Numbered from the stretch's first letter, positions 48,809 to 61,345 are shown. The stretch is DNA of 64,000 nt from Morchella semilibera (GCA_009192285.1 CM018603.1:2596588-2660587); one strand, 5' to 3'. Notes: generated from the sequence alone by a model not told the origin. A program made the numbers and translations.

Positions 48809-51327
48809 TTACATATCCCCCTTCCTGGCATTCCTCCTGGCCAGCGGCGACGCAGCGTACTCCGCTGCAAACTCGTCGTCTGAAAATACTGTTTCTGGGT
48901 TCATGCTCATTCCTGAAACTAGGGATAAGTTTGGTAACGGCGAGCCTCCGGCCGGTGTCAGAATTGGGGACACAGCTATCCTCGGTCGAGACTTGAAGAC
49001 GGAATTATAATCGGTCGATCGTAAGAGATCTTCCTTACGGGTTGGGGAAGCGAGTGGTGCTTTCATCGGTGTAGAAAAATTCTCTCTAGGTGAATTTAAA
49101 AAGGGTGTTTGCAAATTTTTCTTTTTCTGTGTGCTCTGCGGTTGATCGGTTATTTAGTCTTAGCCTACTTTCATCCAAGTCAAATGTATCATCTAGGGCT
49201 GGAGGTCTATAAGCGTGTCGCTGCTGGTTTCGCTTGACTGGAGACGGTTTCTCTGGTGAAGAGTCTGTTGCAGCCATAGTTGACACGATCTAATCAGATT
49301 TTGTAAGTTTACATTATAAAGCGATTGCCAAGCCCTATTTACCTGTTCTGCTATAAGCTCGTCCCCCCCAAAGTCGAATCCCAACGAATCTCGTATTCGC
49401 GACTCGTTTTGTGGGGGCGGTAATGGAGAAGTAGGGTTTGCATGACTTGATAGTGGTGGGTTAGGAACGGCTATTGACTCCTCGAATTCACTGAATCCCT
49501 CATTATCATCATCATCTTGATATGAGGCATCGCTGGGCGTTGTTGGTTGCGGCTCGTAATCTTCGATCTGTTGGGAAACTTTTATCAAGGGATTATCCTG
49601 GTGGTGGTCATAGGGTCTGTGATGAGGTGGCTCAGACATCTCAATATCTGATTCGTTGTCATATCGTGAATACTCGGAGAGTGGGAATTCACTTTCTGGC
49701 AGTTCACTATCAGGCATTTCCTCATCCGAATCTACGTCCTTTCTTTCAAATTCCGGTGGTTCTGTCCGGGCCGCCGGCCTGCTCGGAACTGGATTAAACC
49801 CATACTCCGGTGAGATGGTAGCTACTTCACGTCTCATAGGTATTCCGGCCGCCGCCAAGTCTTCACGCAAAGAGTCCATGAGCTCAGTATCTGGCAGGGC
49901 ACCGGTTAGTAAGCTCATATACACTGTCTGCCTCCGACGAAAAACATACATTCGTTCCTCTGGTTAGCCATATAATTGTTGGCTATTTTATTTGACCACC
50001 GTGTACATGTAGTTTCTGCCAATAGGTCAGTTCATGGATGCGGAACAGATCTAGGGCTGTGTTGTGTAACTCGTGATACGGACCTGATGTTGGTCAAACA
50101 CCACCTTCAAGTCTCTCCTGTCTTCTGAGCACCTGACCTAGCCCTAGGTTTACTGGGAGTATTTGAGGAATCGAATCTTGACGTTGCCCTTAGAGCCTCC
50201 TCTCTTAATTGCCGTAGCTCTCTTAATCTATTCTTCTGCTCTTGTACTTGTTTCTCCAGCGCCAGAAGACTAACATCGCCATTTCTCACGCAAAATAGTC
50301 CGTTTTTAAAATGATGATGCTTACTCAACGCCTTCTGAAATGGCCAGCTCAAAAAACGGATCTCTCATGTACTCCGGATCACCCTTCAATAAAAATCTCT
50401 AGCCATCGCTGATCACCCAGCCAGTTATTTCTCCATTTGCGCAGCACTTCCTCTTCAGATCCTCTCGGGAGAATTGCCGGAGGTCCCCATTAGCTTCCTG
50501 TGACGGTGTTTCTGAGACTGTAGAGAGCTGTAATTCCTTCGAGTCCAAAAATGCGGCGAATGAAGACCATTGCAATTTCGACAATCGGCGCGAATGGAGT
50601 AGACGTGTCAGCGACGACCCATGTGCCAATATCAGTACCTCCAGAGCTTTCGGTGATGGGGCCAGCGAGGGATGTTTGTTTATAGGCTGCACCCACCCAC
50701 ACCAGTTAGCTCTCAGCACGCCATGGGGGGAAACATAGCAGTAGTAGCAGCTCGCAATGGTTTGCACTGCTGTTTCCACGCACCGAACGTGTTACAAGCT
50801 ACATCCTTGAAGTTTCCCTTCTCGAGCTGGTCCCGTAGCGCGGCTGTGGATAGCGACAGTAGCAATTCCTCGTATCGGTCTCCGGAGCAATCGTCCAGCA
50901 GTGTGCGCCGGATCAGAATGTTACCCCCGAGTTGGCCGCTCTTTTTGAGGTCCGTGAGCCACTTGAAGACGACATTGCGCAGCTCACGCGACTGCGCGGG
51001 CTCGAAGATTGGCCAGCATGCCGCATCCAATCTCTTAGTATTGGTTTCCCGGAATCAGTATCATTGTGTTTCCTTATTTATTCTACGGTAAAATAGTATG
51101 GAAAAGAAGCGGAGGTGAGGGGGGGGGGGCACACGTACGAGAGCACATTCTTCAGGATCAAGGATTTTGAAGAGGTGGTGGACAATGTGCTCAAAGGCTT
51201 TACCCTTATTCTTGAGCGAGGTGAAGACGTCGGGCGTAATGGGGAAGGAGTGCTCTGGATCGTTGTCATAGTCAAGGAGCCGCAGGTTTGTGAGGAGGAG
51301 CGAGACGGCAGTTGGGGGTGACTTCAT
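48809..51327 (-). CDS. Augmin subunit HAUS6-like protein, frame-disrupted
   Basis: Resembles the HAUS6/FAM29A N-terminal domain of augmin, the complex that recruits gamma-tubulin to spindle microtubules. Exons read as 51327-51139 (LLLTNLRLLDYD, GKAFEHIVHHLFKILDPEE), 51033-50784 (CWPIFEPAQSRELRNVVFKW and LTDLKK), and 50646 onward (LEVLILAHGSSLTRLLHSR, FAAFLDSKELQL). Then, across frame changes, come WRNNWLGDQRWLEIFIEG, DPEYMRDPFFEL, PFQKALSKHHHFKNGLFC and LEKQVQEQKNRLRELRQLRE. A long disordered acidic/Pro-rich tail continues (49970-49343 and 49289-48809), with FLNSPRENFSTPMKAP and SVFKSRPRIAVSPI. Single-base shifts occur near 50445, 50390, 50350, 50110 and 49110; no substitution-type stop was noticed. 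Real decay or assembly error. Confidence 0.75.
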
Positions 51328-52218
51328 TGGGGGCTTTGATCTCGATCACGACTTGCGGGTAGGGTGGAGTATGGGATGATGGATGATGGGGATGAGTGGG
51401 GTTATGGATGAAGTGATGGGTGGTGGGTGGTGGGTGGTTGCTGGTTACTGGATACAGAAAGAGATACCTGAATAGATCAGCTGGGGGGAATTGGGGGTTG
51501 CACTGATGGGAATGAATCGCGAACACTGGATCATCATCATCATATCGGTGGCTGGATAGATCTGGGGTAGGGGGCTGGGTGTGGCTCGGAGCTAGCGCAT
51601 GTAGGTACGTATAATTGAACCTGGGAGCTGAGATATTCCGAACTTCTATATCATGTAGGTACATGTAGGTACATATAACCGAAAAGTGATTTACCACTCA
51701 CGATTTCAACCACATGCGACCCAATCGTAACCCTAATGAAGCAACAATATATGGTATACAGAGTAAACAGTATATAAGGAATTCATCAATCATATTTAAA
51801 TAAAAGAAATCAAGGTGGTTGTGAATTTACTAAGGCCTCACCTAATAGTGTAATCCCAAGCCGTTGCATCACTTTTGGGGACCCCGGTACATGAACCACA
51901 TAGGAAGTACACCTCTCCTACCTCATGTACTCTACAACAGATCAGATCTACATCCAGGCCAGTCGTTGAAATGTGCTTGGTTGAGCCGCTTTCGTAGTCT
52001 GCAGGCATGCGGGTTGCTCTAGGCCACCCATGAAGACAGACAGGCATGGCAATGATGGCATCGTACTTTGCCTGTCACGGCAGCTCCTGTAGATAGAGTA
52101 GTAGACTTTTGATCCACAAATCCTCTCTCTCTCCTACCCTTCTGCACTTTTTCAGTAGTGTCTTATTTTATCATCGATTGGTTCCTACATCACCACTACA
52201 TTTTATAATACCAAAACC
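51328..52218. other. Divergent intergenic region between HAUS6-like and HD-domain genes
   Basis: It should carry two promoters. It contains GGGT/TGATG low-complexity sequence (51355-51440), TACATGTA motifs near 51660, and a lone repeat end at 51862-51887. No gene seen. Confidence 0.55.
51862..51887 (+). repeat. Solo end of the GTTGCATCACTTT repeat family
   Basis: CGTTGCATCACTTTTGGGGA followed by CCCCGG matches the terminal repeats at 25123-25149 and 19229-19253. No partner end is visible close by. Confidence 0.5.
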
Positions 52219-53313
52219 ATGTCAGAGAATTCTTCATGTGAGTACCTATCCCCCATGAAGATCTCATCTCCGGAGCCCTCTAACGGCCGTGGCTGGCAGC
52301 AAACACAAATTCCAACCCCTTCGTCAAGAACTGGTCACTCAATACTGGTATGTCTCTGATCCACTCCCACCCTCTTCCCCACCCTTTCCCCCAGAACTCT
52401 CGATCCTATTTTATGTATCTACTATTACCCCGCTAATATCCTATATGTAGTCCTAAAGTCTATCAACCTGCCTGAGACTTCCACCTCGAGCTCCCCACTG
52501 TCCTTCCTACACGTCATAGAGCGTCTCAAGACCACCCCCAGAGAGGGTTGGAGGCGGTTCGACATCAAGAATGGAGGTACTTTCCCATTATACCCCCTAC
52601 AGCCTTTGTAACGAGTGACTCTGATGGTGGCTTTAAAACATAGAGTCCATTGCGGACCACATGTACCGCATGGCAGTTACCTGTATGCTCTGCCCGGTAG
52701 AGATGGGCCTTGATAAGGACCGCTGCGTCAAGCTTGCACTTGTCCATGACATGGCTGAAGCCCTTGTGGGGACATTACGCCACCAGATAATGTCCCAAAA
52801 GGTATGGCTCTCCTCCCAGGTGGCCGGATTTCAGGCGGGTTCGGTAGGGATTGACCTAACTTGTATGGTGTAGATGAGAAGTACAGGAGGGAGCTCGAGA
52901 GCATGACCTACATCTGCGAGCAGCTTCTGAGGCCCATGTCGGCGGCGATTGCAGACGAGTTCATGGGGCTGTGGACGGAGTACGAGACTGGCGAGACCAG
53001 GGAGGCGTTGTTTGTTAAAGATGGTTTGTTCTCTTGATCATTGGATTTTTCTTCTTTTTTCTTTCTTTTTTCGGTTTTTGTTGCGCGAGTGACTGACAGT
53101 GAGGCAGTGGACAAGTTTGAACTCCTGGTCCAGTGCATAGAGTATGAGAAGAGAGAGAAGGCGAAGAAAGACCTGAGCGAGTTCTTACATGTCCATAAGG
53201 GCATCCAGGGCGCGCTCATCAGGGGGTGGGCGGTCGATGTGATTACAGAGAGGGATGCCCTTTGGGCGGCTGCTGCTGCTAACGCTGATGCGGAGGGGAA
53301 GGCTGATAGTTAG
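52219..53313 (+). CDS. HD-domain phosphohydrolase (HDDC2/YfbR-like 5'-nucleotidase)
   Basis: Metal-dependent HD phosphohydrolase related to human HDDC2 and yeast YBR242W/YGL101W; members hydrolyse deoxynucleoside 5'-monophosphates. Exons: 52219-52237, 52300-52347, 52451-52576, 52644-52801, 52874-53023 and 53108-53313. The domain shows [27 protein letters not shown] (the metal His), [14 protein letters not shown] (the His-Asp pair), [34 protein letters not shown] and [10 protein letters not shown]. The exons sum to 707 bases, one short of a whole number of codons. The missing base is in the G-run of GTGGGGACATT (near 52787-52792). With five G the conserved [11 protein letters not shown] would be read, giving 235 residues. 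Short first exons (19 and 48 bases) are well supported by frame. Confidence 0.88.
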
Positions 53314-54222
53314 AAAATATGGTATTTTCACTGCCCCCCCCCCCCTTTTTCTTCCCTTCTTTCTTCAATTCATTTCTATTGCCTCTTCCTCTTTCTTTTA
53401 TGATATGATACCTAGGATAGAACCAGCAAAATTTAGTTTTTGGGGCATTTTAAACCCTCCTCACAATATGGCGCTCGGGAGTATAAATTTCCGTATCTAT
53501 GATCTGCACACACACTTGAAGTACATGTACATACATGTAACTGTAGACATTGAGGAACGTAGATCTGCATACATACATGAAACAATAAATTTTCTCTCCA
53601 TCTGGTGGTCTGGGTTGTCCGGTGGTTCGGGAGTCTGGAGATCTGCCGGTTGATTTGACATGCATCTAATATGAATCGCTTGTGATGCTCTCGTGCCAAG
53701 TGATGATATATGATATAAACGAGACCAATTGTTGTTGCTGCATTTTATGTAGAGTATATAATAAGTACATGTATGTACATGTTTTTTTTTCTTTTTCCCG
53801 TTTCTACCGGTGGGTATATAAATAAATATAAATATAAAATACATGTAATAATAATAAAGATAGGTAATAGTAGTAATGATAATGATAATAACAACAATAT
53901 CAATAATAATATAATATCTGATCAAGCTCTCCGCGGTCTCTCTTGGTGCATAAGAACAAAACAAAAGCCCGTAAATTGGATCGCTGTTTCAACTCTTCTT
54001 CCTTCCTTCCTTCCACTCACAGCTACGGTTATCAGCAGCAGCGGCGCCTATCAATTAGTACATGTAGGTACATGTACTCATAACTTATAAGTAGTAGTAC
54101 ATACATCACAGCTCTCCCTCTCTCTCCCGTCCACTTATCTATCTACTTATTTCTCCAGTCTCTTCCACCACCCTTCCTCCTCCTCCCCCCCCCCCCCCCC
54201 ACCCCCGCTGCCTACCAAACCA
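53314..54222. other. Intergenic region between HD-domain gene and SEH1
   Basis: It contains C-runs at 53333-53344 and 54186-54200, AT-rich trinucleotide repeats (AAT/ATA, 53818-53920) and several TACATGTA sites (for example near 53524, 53764 and 54058). The CT-rich part before 54223 is the likely SEH1 leader. No gene recognised. Confidence 0.6.
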
Positions 54223-55721
54223 ATGGCCGGCAGAAAAGAGAACCAATCCAGCTACATAAACTTCTCTACCGGCCACGATGACCTCGTCCATGATGTTGCC
54301 TATGGTATCTCTCCCTTTCCTCCCTCATCTCCCACGCCCTTCCCGCTAACGTGCTGGGGCACATTTTCTCAGACTTCTATGGCCGCCGTATGGCCACGGT
54401 CTCGTCTGACCAGCGCCTAAAGGTGTTCGACCTCAATGACGAGGGTGAATGGGTCATCAGCGAGTCCTTCCGTGCCCATGATGCCAGTATCAATAAAGTG
54501 TGTGTCATCCGTCCGCCCGTCGTCATCCGTGGGTTTGTGCTTGTGGAGGAGTGTTGTTGATCGTGGTAGGTCATTTGGGGCCCGCCGGAGCATGGGCAGA
54601 TCATTGCGACGTGCTCGTATGATAGGACGGTTAGGATCTGGGAGGAGCAGGAGATGGGTGTGTGCTCCCCTTCAGCGCGCGACGCGGCACTTGTCCTGCC
54701 CGCTCGCGCGCGTATGTATGATGACTGTGAAAACTACTAACCGCCCCCATCGCGCCAGAGCCCAAAGGCTCCAACCTCCGTTGGAAGCGTCAATTCCAGA
54801 TGACCTCCGAGACGCACTCGGCGGTCTACGACATCTCATTCCCGCCCACCTCCGCCTACTCTGTCTCGGGTACCTCCACAGGCCTCAAACTCGGCTTCAT
54901 CTCCACCGACGGCACAATCCATATCTACGAGTGCCGCGAGCCACAGGACCTCACGCATTGGATCGCCGTCGACGTCATCCACACACTGACCGCCGCGCCC
55001 GCAAAAGAAAACGAGGTCTCCTTCTGCCTCGACTTTTGCCCATCACGCTGGGGCGGCGAGCAGCTCGTCGTCGGCGCCATGGACAAAGCGCAAGTCTACC
55101 GCCACAACAAGCTAGGAAAGTTCCGGCCGGCGGAGGAGCTGAAGGGGCATCGTGGACTAGTGAGGGATGTCAGTTGGGCCGCCGGCATGGGAAGAAGCTA
55201 TCATCTAATAGCCACTGCGTGTAAGGACGGCCATGTGCGGATCTTCAAGCTTACGACGAGCGCTGGGAGCCTGGCGGCGCCGAAGAGTAGGTATCCTCCG
55301 AGTGGCGGGCGGCGGCCGCGGCCTGCGGGCGCGGGCGGTGCGGGGCTCGGTGCGGGGCTAGCTGGAGGCGGCGGTGGCGTGGACGATACGGAAGGGGAGG
55401 ACAGCGCGGCAGAAGACGAGCGCTGGCATGTAGAGGTGATTGGGGACTTTGATGATCACCACAGCGACGTGTGGAGGGTTGCGTGGAACGCGACGGGCAC
55501 CGTGCTGAGCAGCGCAGGTGATGATGGGAATATTAGGCTCTGGAAGGCGGCGTTTTCGGGCGAGTTTCAGTGCTTGTCGGTTATTGCGTCGCATCGGTCT
55601 GGGTATGTGCTTTTTTTCTTTCTTTCCTTCATTGTCTGTGTAGCGGAGGGGGGTTATTGCGGGTACTGACTGGGGCTATAGTAGCAGATGGGATGAACAG
55701 GAGGTGACTTTTGATGATTAG
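54223..55721 (+). CDS. seh1: Nucleoporin SEH1 (WD40 repeat)
   Basis: WD40 beta-propeller subunit shared by the nuclear pore Y-complex (Nup84/Nup107) and the SEACAT/GATOR2 complex on the vacuole. Exons: 54223-54304, 54373-54497, 54570-54657, 54759-55602 and 55685-55721. They sum to 391 residues, slightly longer than yeast Seh1 (349). Motifs: GHDDLVHDVAYDFYGRRMAT, SSDQRLKVFDL, FRAHDASINKV, WGPPEHGQIIATCSYDRTVR, LDFCPSRWGGEQLVVGAMD, GHRGLVRDVSW, ATACKDGHVRIFKL, HSDVWRVAWNATGTVLSSAG and DDGNIRLWKA. The C-terminus is RWDEQEVTFDD. A Gly/Ala-rich low-complexity insert with high GC (about 55290-55400) lies between the last blades. The frame is intact. Confidence 0.96.
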
Positions 55722-58700
55722 GCTGCGCTGGCGGCGCGGTCTTGCTCTTTCCGTAGCATTTTTTCTCTCATTTTTATTTATTTTTTATTTTTTATCTCAT
55801 TTATGAGCACGAATGTTTGTTTTTCTTTCCCCTTTCCTAACCCTTAGTCCTTAGAGCCTGGCGCGCAAGCAAACAAATGGAGAATAGAAGTATTTGTAGC
55901 TGTAAAGTATACATGTATTGTAGTATCATCCCTCCCTCACATCATCGATGCCTTAACCTTTCTTTACAGGAATCATAGATTATCACTCGTTCACCTACAT
56001 CCATGCATGTAATAATATGTATGCAAGCAGGGATGACCGAGGGCCTGAGACTGCACACCTACCAACAAACAGCATACAGACCCATCTGCCTACATTCATG
56101 CATCCATGTATCTGCAGAGAGGTGCCTCCGCGGGGGTAAATACTAGAGTACATACATGCATCCTGTCCGGGCACTCCCGGTTATGTCCGGAGTTCTCGGC
56201 TAGTACACGGAAGTATGTACCTTTACCCTATAGCTACTCGAACCCAACCCCTACACCATTTCGTTGGTAATGAAGATCATGGGTTATCACTCGAATACTC
56301 GCAAAGTCACGGTATTTTCGGTACATACCCGCTGGAGAATGCGCTTTTTGGTGCGGCGATATAGCGTGGATATGTGTTTTTCCCTCCTGGCTACATGTGG
56401 TGGCCGGTGGTATGTGCCATTGCGGGTTGCGCTGCTATGCTGCATACTCTTGGGACTTAAGACTTGAATATGCAAACAAAGGAGTGCGCACACGGGAGGA
56501 GGTGTATAGGAGGGGGTGTATAGTGTATGCAATAGGGGGGTTTTTTTTTCTTGCGTGTGTGCGTGAATGTGGGTGGAGGAGGAGAGGTAAATTATGTAGG
56601 TGAGGAGAGACAGGTGGGTGAGGGCTTGGGACGGATGCCCAGGTTTAAATGTAGAATAGTTTCCGACGGAAGCTACATGTAGTACGTAGTACAGCTAGCT
56701 ATGTGGAGGGTGCAGGTATGTAGGGGTATGGAGGATACAGAAGAGCGCGTGCGGCTGGGCCCGGTAAGTGTGTGTAGCGGTGTACGTGTACATGGATGTA
56801 AAGATACATACGGTGGTGCACAGATAATATGTACTGTAGGTAGGCACATATGTATGTAGGTACATGTAGGTAGAGGGGCAAATAGGGGGGTGATCTCGTG
56901 GGCTGGCGTAGGGAGTATTTGAGAATAAGGCGTAGAGGATATCATGTAGGGGGTTTGTGGTTGTGTGCTTGTATACCGACGTGCCTGTGGGTGGAGAATT
57001 AAAGTTGGAGTCACAAAGTATCACTCTGGTGTTGTGGTGAGAGGGATTTTAAGATCATTAATTGTATCTAGCTTAGCAACGTTCCTCACAACCAAAAGTA
57101 GAACTAATTAGTTAAAATTACAATAAACAGCGTTACCCTCAACCCGACAATTTCTCTTTTCTGGCGGGGTGGGGGTGTTACAAGATCAAGGCTGGGAAAC
57201 TAAGGGATGCCAATGATAACTATAGCAGGTAATCTTTCTCATCTCTAGAGCGCCCGCATGAGCTTAAGCGTTCAGCATATAGATATACTCGCCTCCAAAC
57301 CAAATACCTGATCGATCCCGGATTGAGTATTTAGCCCATCAGGGACTGTATATATGTAGTTCATCACAGCCCAGGCTCCGGCCGAGTATGGTGGTCTGGG
57401 ACTTTCATATGGCCATGGGAGCTCAAGGCCTCCGAGCTGGAATAAATATCCGCGATCCGGGCCGCCGAGCTCGGGTTATAATCCATCTCTTCAGATACTG
57501 TCCTGGCGCGCTCAGAGATATCTGTAGTCGGGCCGTCTGGGGGCTTCGGTGCTCTCTACCCATCTAGTGGTTATTGTAGTTTGTTTCTCGTCTAATACTA
57601 TAACTCATGATCACCAGGTCGTTGTGTCTTAAATCGGGGTAGCGAAGACAGGTCACCCATGACCATGGGTGTGGGGTGTGTCCCTTAGGTGGTTGTAGCA
57701 CTAATAGGAGTAAGGACTTGTTTATGAGTCTCTTATAGGTACGAGTATGAAGAAAGGGTTCTGTATGATTATAGCCTGTTCGTGTGCTATATGCACTATA
57801 GTGTACTTGTCTTTGGAGCGTGATTCAAACCATTTCCTTACAACTGGCCCCTCCTCGAAGAATATCCTGGCCCAGGGCATCGGAAGTCTAGCTCAGCCTG
57901 GGCTGTTGAGAGGCCTACTAACTTCTGCACAGATCAGGCACTACTTTTACCTAGAGGACGGACCCTCTGAACAGTCTAGAACACAGGCTGGCTAGATAAT
58001 TCAAACCTCTAACTCTTAGCCACCTTCCACCCAGATTAATCGACATACAGGAGCAGTTTCTGCGGGAATTATGAGGGTTCAAGTTCTCTAATATTCAGGC
58101 CGCTGTTCGGGGTTCCGATGATTCACTGTCCCCATGGCTATAGACTACAGTTCTCAAGATAGAATCTCTACTGTCATCATGCATTCTCCATCCTTATACC
58201 TTAAGCTATTGATGCTAACCCCTCTAGAATAGGGAGTGAGTCAGGATGTATTAGCAAAGATCGACAATCTTTGCGTTTTGCTAGGTGCTAGCATTTACTG
58301 ACAATTTAAGGGACCGGCCGGCGCAGGCCACCGGTCCCCAATCTGTACTACTCACAAATATCGATTACAACCAATTGTTGAGCGGGCGTACTACTCAATT
58401 CTCAATTTTACGATGGGAATAAGAAAATGGATCTAAAACGCAATGCAAGAGTGGAGGTGACAGTACATTTAGGGATGGCGCGGGTGTCGAGTGATCATTC
58501 ATGATAGGACCTCCGTAGGATATATTTCAAAGTGATGCTCAAGCACCTAGCCCTACATTTGTTCTATATGAAAATTCTGTAAAGGTATTGTATTGATTAC
58601 AAGTCCCCTCCGCTACCACTCAACAAAACACAACACCAATCAAGACCAGATGTATTAAAAGGAGCCATAGCCGGCCATATAACTCGATAAATAAAATGGA

Positions 58701-59296
58701 AATAAAATAAAATAAAACACGCCCAAAGAAATGTAAACCGCGGTCAACCCAAAGACCCACCCAAGAAACCTCAAGCACAAATATGTAATAAGTAATACAG
58801 CCACAGACAAAAAGTTGTATCTCTTTCTCATGGTATATGCCAACTTGGTGAAATAGCTTTCCTAAAGGATAGCTAGCACATTAGATGTATGCAAGAATCT
58901 GGCAAAGGAGGAGCACATAATCGCAGATCCCCTCCAAATCAGATGACCCCGAAGGAAAAGTGAGGGGTAGGCAGTATACAGAGATATAAGTGTAGCAAAA
59001 GAGAACCTAGTGCAAGATATAAAATCCAACTTTAAACACTGAAGGACAGACATGCGTGGTAAATCAGTAGAATGAAAGAAAAATAGTTAATGTGGTAAAT
59101 CCCACTATCTGTCACGGCCGTCACCCTAGGACGCCAAGACAATAAACTCATTTCGAGCTTTTTTTAAAACATCTTTACGAAAAAAGAGAAGAAAAAAAAG
59201 AAAAAAAAAACCCTTAATATATTCTCTTTTTTTTGATAAGAAAATTTAGGGGAAACCAGGAACAAATTTGAAAAGTATGGGAACCTCTTAGGAAAA
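55722..59296. other. Long intergenic region without a recognisable gene
   Basis: 3.6 kb with no convincing coding signal on either strand. It contains T-rich sequence after SEH1, G-rich GTAGG/GTGTA low-complexity sequence (56480-56960) with TACATGTA near 56868, and A-rich tracts around 59185-59235 just downstream of the YRB2-like gene. Open frames on the minus strand around 56673-57024 are made of simple-sequence codons and were not accepted. Confidence 0.55.
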
Positions 59297-61345
59297 CTAT
59301 GTAAACAGCTCTTCTTGCAAGTCACATACATGCTTATGCAGCTCCTTTGCGATAGTTGTCGATTTACACTATCCACAAAATCCATTAGCTATGCATCTAC
59401 AATACATATCAGGTAAAAGAAAAACAATACCTTAATAATCATCTGTATCGGGGTTCCGTTTTCTAGTGTCATGAAGTACAGTTGGTTGGATGTTGGCACG
59501 TTTCCACTTGAATCTCCACCTATTTTCATGCCCTTGTAGATTGGTACGTTCAAAACGACCAGATATGTCCCTTCCGTCCTCATGATCAGTCTCGCACTAT
59601 CCTTAAATTTCTCTCCCGTGCCTGTTTCTTCATCCTCATCTCCCGAGAACGGAACAGTCCTATTAAGCTTAAGGGTTCCACGACCGCGCTCCTTCCACTG
59701 TTTATTCTCTTTATCAAAGAAGAAAATTTTACCCAGCGTTTTAAAGATAGTTATCTCATTTTCTTCACCAGTTGCAACTGTAACCAGGTGTCAGCATTCC
59801 CCCACCCCCCCCCAAAAAAAAGGAGGAAAAAAAAAAAAGGCAAAAGGGCGAGTCAGGAAGGTTGAATTCTGGGAAAACTAAGATAGCATACCTTCTTGCT
59901 CTGTGAAAACTTCTGTTTTTTCATCAATAGTAGGCTCTTCCTTCTTTTCTTCAGAATCCCCATCACTTCCTTCGTCATCTTCATCACTTGTGTTTTTATC
60001 ATCTTCATCGGGTGCTCCAAACGGTTTTGCTGGGATGCCACCGAGAGGCTTCGTTAGTTTTGGTGCCGACGAAATAACATCACCAGACTTCGAGGCGAGA
60101 GCTGCAAAACCAGAGGGACCGTATCCAAGCCTGGGAGGCTTGGCCTTGTTGCCGCAACTTAATCCACCAGCTCCAAAAGGGCTCGCGGACCCAGATGATT
60201 GTGCGTTTATAGGACTGAACGGAGATGGTGAAAACGAATTTGTCGTTGCAAATGGAGATGCTGTCGCAAATGGGGACGCTGTTGACGAAGCTGCGGCGCC
60301 GAATTTCGAGTTTTTGAATAGATCAGAAGTGTTTGTACCTGGTCCGAAGAGGGGCTTGGCGCTAGAACCTGCCGTGGCAAAGGGAGACTTTATAGAGGTG
60401 TTTGCGAACCCGCTGTTTGGGGGCAGCTGCTATAGTCAATTAGCATCCTGCGGAGAAAGTGCCAGAGAATTTCATCTAGCATTATGAGTGTCAAGTGTTT
60501 ACCTCTCCCTCCATAGACTTCACAGTAACTGCATCAACAGTGGCAGGGTCTTCGCCGTTTGTCATCCCAGAGGTAGCAACGCTGACACTTGTAGTCCCTC
60601 TGTTCGTAGATGGCATGCTCTTCTCGACTACTCTGTTCCATTCCTCCTCTTTCCTAGAAATTTTCTTTTTCGGATCCACTTCCTTATCCTTTTCGTCTTC
60701 GTCAAGCCTGCCCCTGCCCCTCTTTCTCTCCAACTTTCGTGGGCTGGTGATCGATGTGCTTGTCTCCTCTTCACCCTGTGACATGATTTCGTCTTCTTCA
60801 GGATGTGTTGGTGGAGTCCTTACTCTGTTGAGAGCTTTAGCAGCCTTGGCCATATCTTCATCTGAGATTTCCCTACTCCTTTTCCGTTCATGAACCCTGT
60901 GCCGAGGGCGCTGATCCTTGCCACCACCATCCCCATCCCCGTCGCCCTCGGTCTCGTCGAAGCTTCTCTTCCTCCGCCGTCGAGTGTCGTCTTCTTTTCC
61001 ATCGCTCATGTCTTGGTCTGTTTCCGAGACGGCATTGCTTGGTGCATCATCCTTCTCGCCATGCTCACCTGCAAGGGAAGAGTCGGATCGGACATTTGCG
61101 ATAGATGTCTTCTTGAGTTTTTCCCGAACACGTTCATTGTCCTGCTCGCTAGTAGTGGATTTTGAATCATCATCCTCTTCTTGTGGAGGGTCAGTCTGTT
61201 TGATCGCATTGTCCATATCTTCCCCGTTAATATTATGAGTCCCGTTTCCGTTGTTGCTACTATGGGAATCTGAATGCTGTGGCGGGGATATAGGGGGAAG
61301 AGGCTCTGCGTCTAACGCGTCGGTTGTCACCCCGCCCTTCGTCAT
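59297..61345 (-). CDS. yrb2: RanBP3/YRB2-like Ran-binding nuclear export cofactor
   Basis: Nuclear Ran-binding protein of the Yrb2 / Hba1 / RanBP3 family, a cofactor that helps the exportin Crm1 load cargo with Ran-GTP. Four exons on the minus strand: 61345-60503, 60429-59892, 59777-59431 and 59368-59297, summing to 599 residues with an intact frame. The first 280 residues are charged and disordered with basic NLS-like clusters (RRRRKRSF, HERKRSR). Next comes a region with FG-type motifs (NSGFANT, SPFATASPFATT, KPLFG, KPFGAP, about residues 285-420), an acidic stretch, and a C-terminal RanBP1 domain (about 460-598): ENEITIFKTLGKIFFFDKEN, KQWKERGRGTLKLN, RLIMRTEGTYLVVLNVPIYK and IAKELHKHVCDLQEE. 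The short last exon restores the final RanBP1 helix, which supports its acceptor at 59369. Confidence 0.93.

Noticed and set aside
54436-55224. 262-codon plus-strand open frame overlapping SEH1
   Set aside because: Out-of-phase shadow of SEH1 exons, Arg-rich and without domains.
59903-60487. 194-codon open frame on the plus strand
   Set aside because: Antisense shadow of the FG-rich exon of the YRB2-like gene, whose family motifs are on the minus strand.
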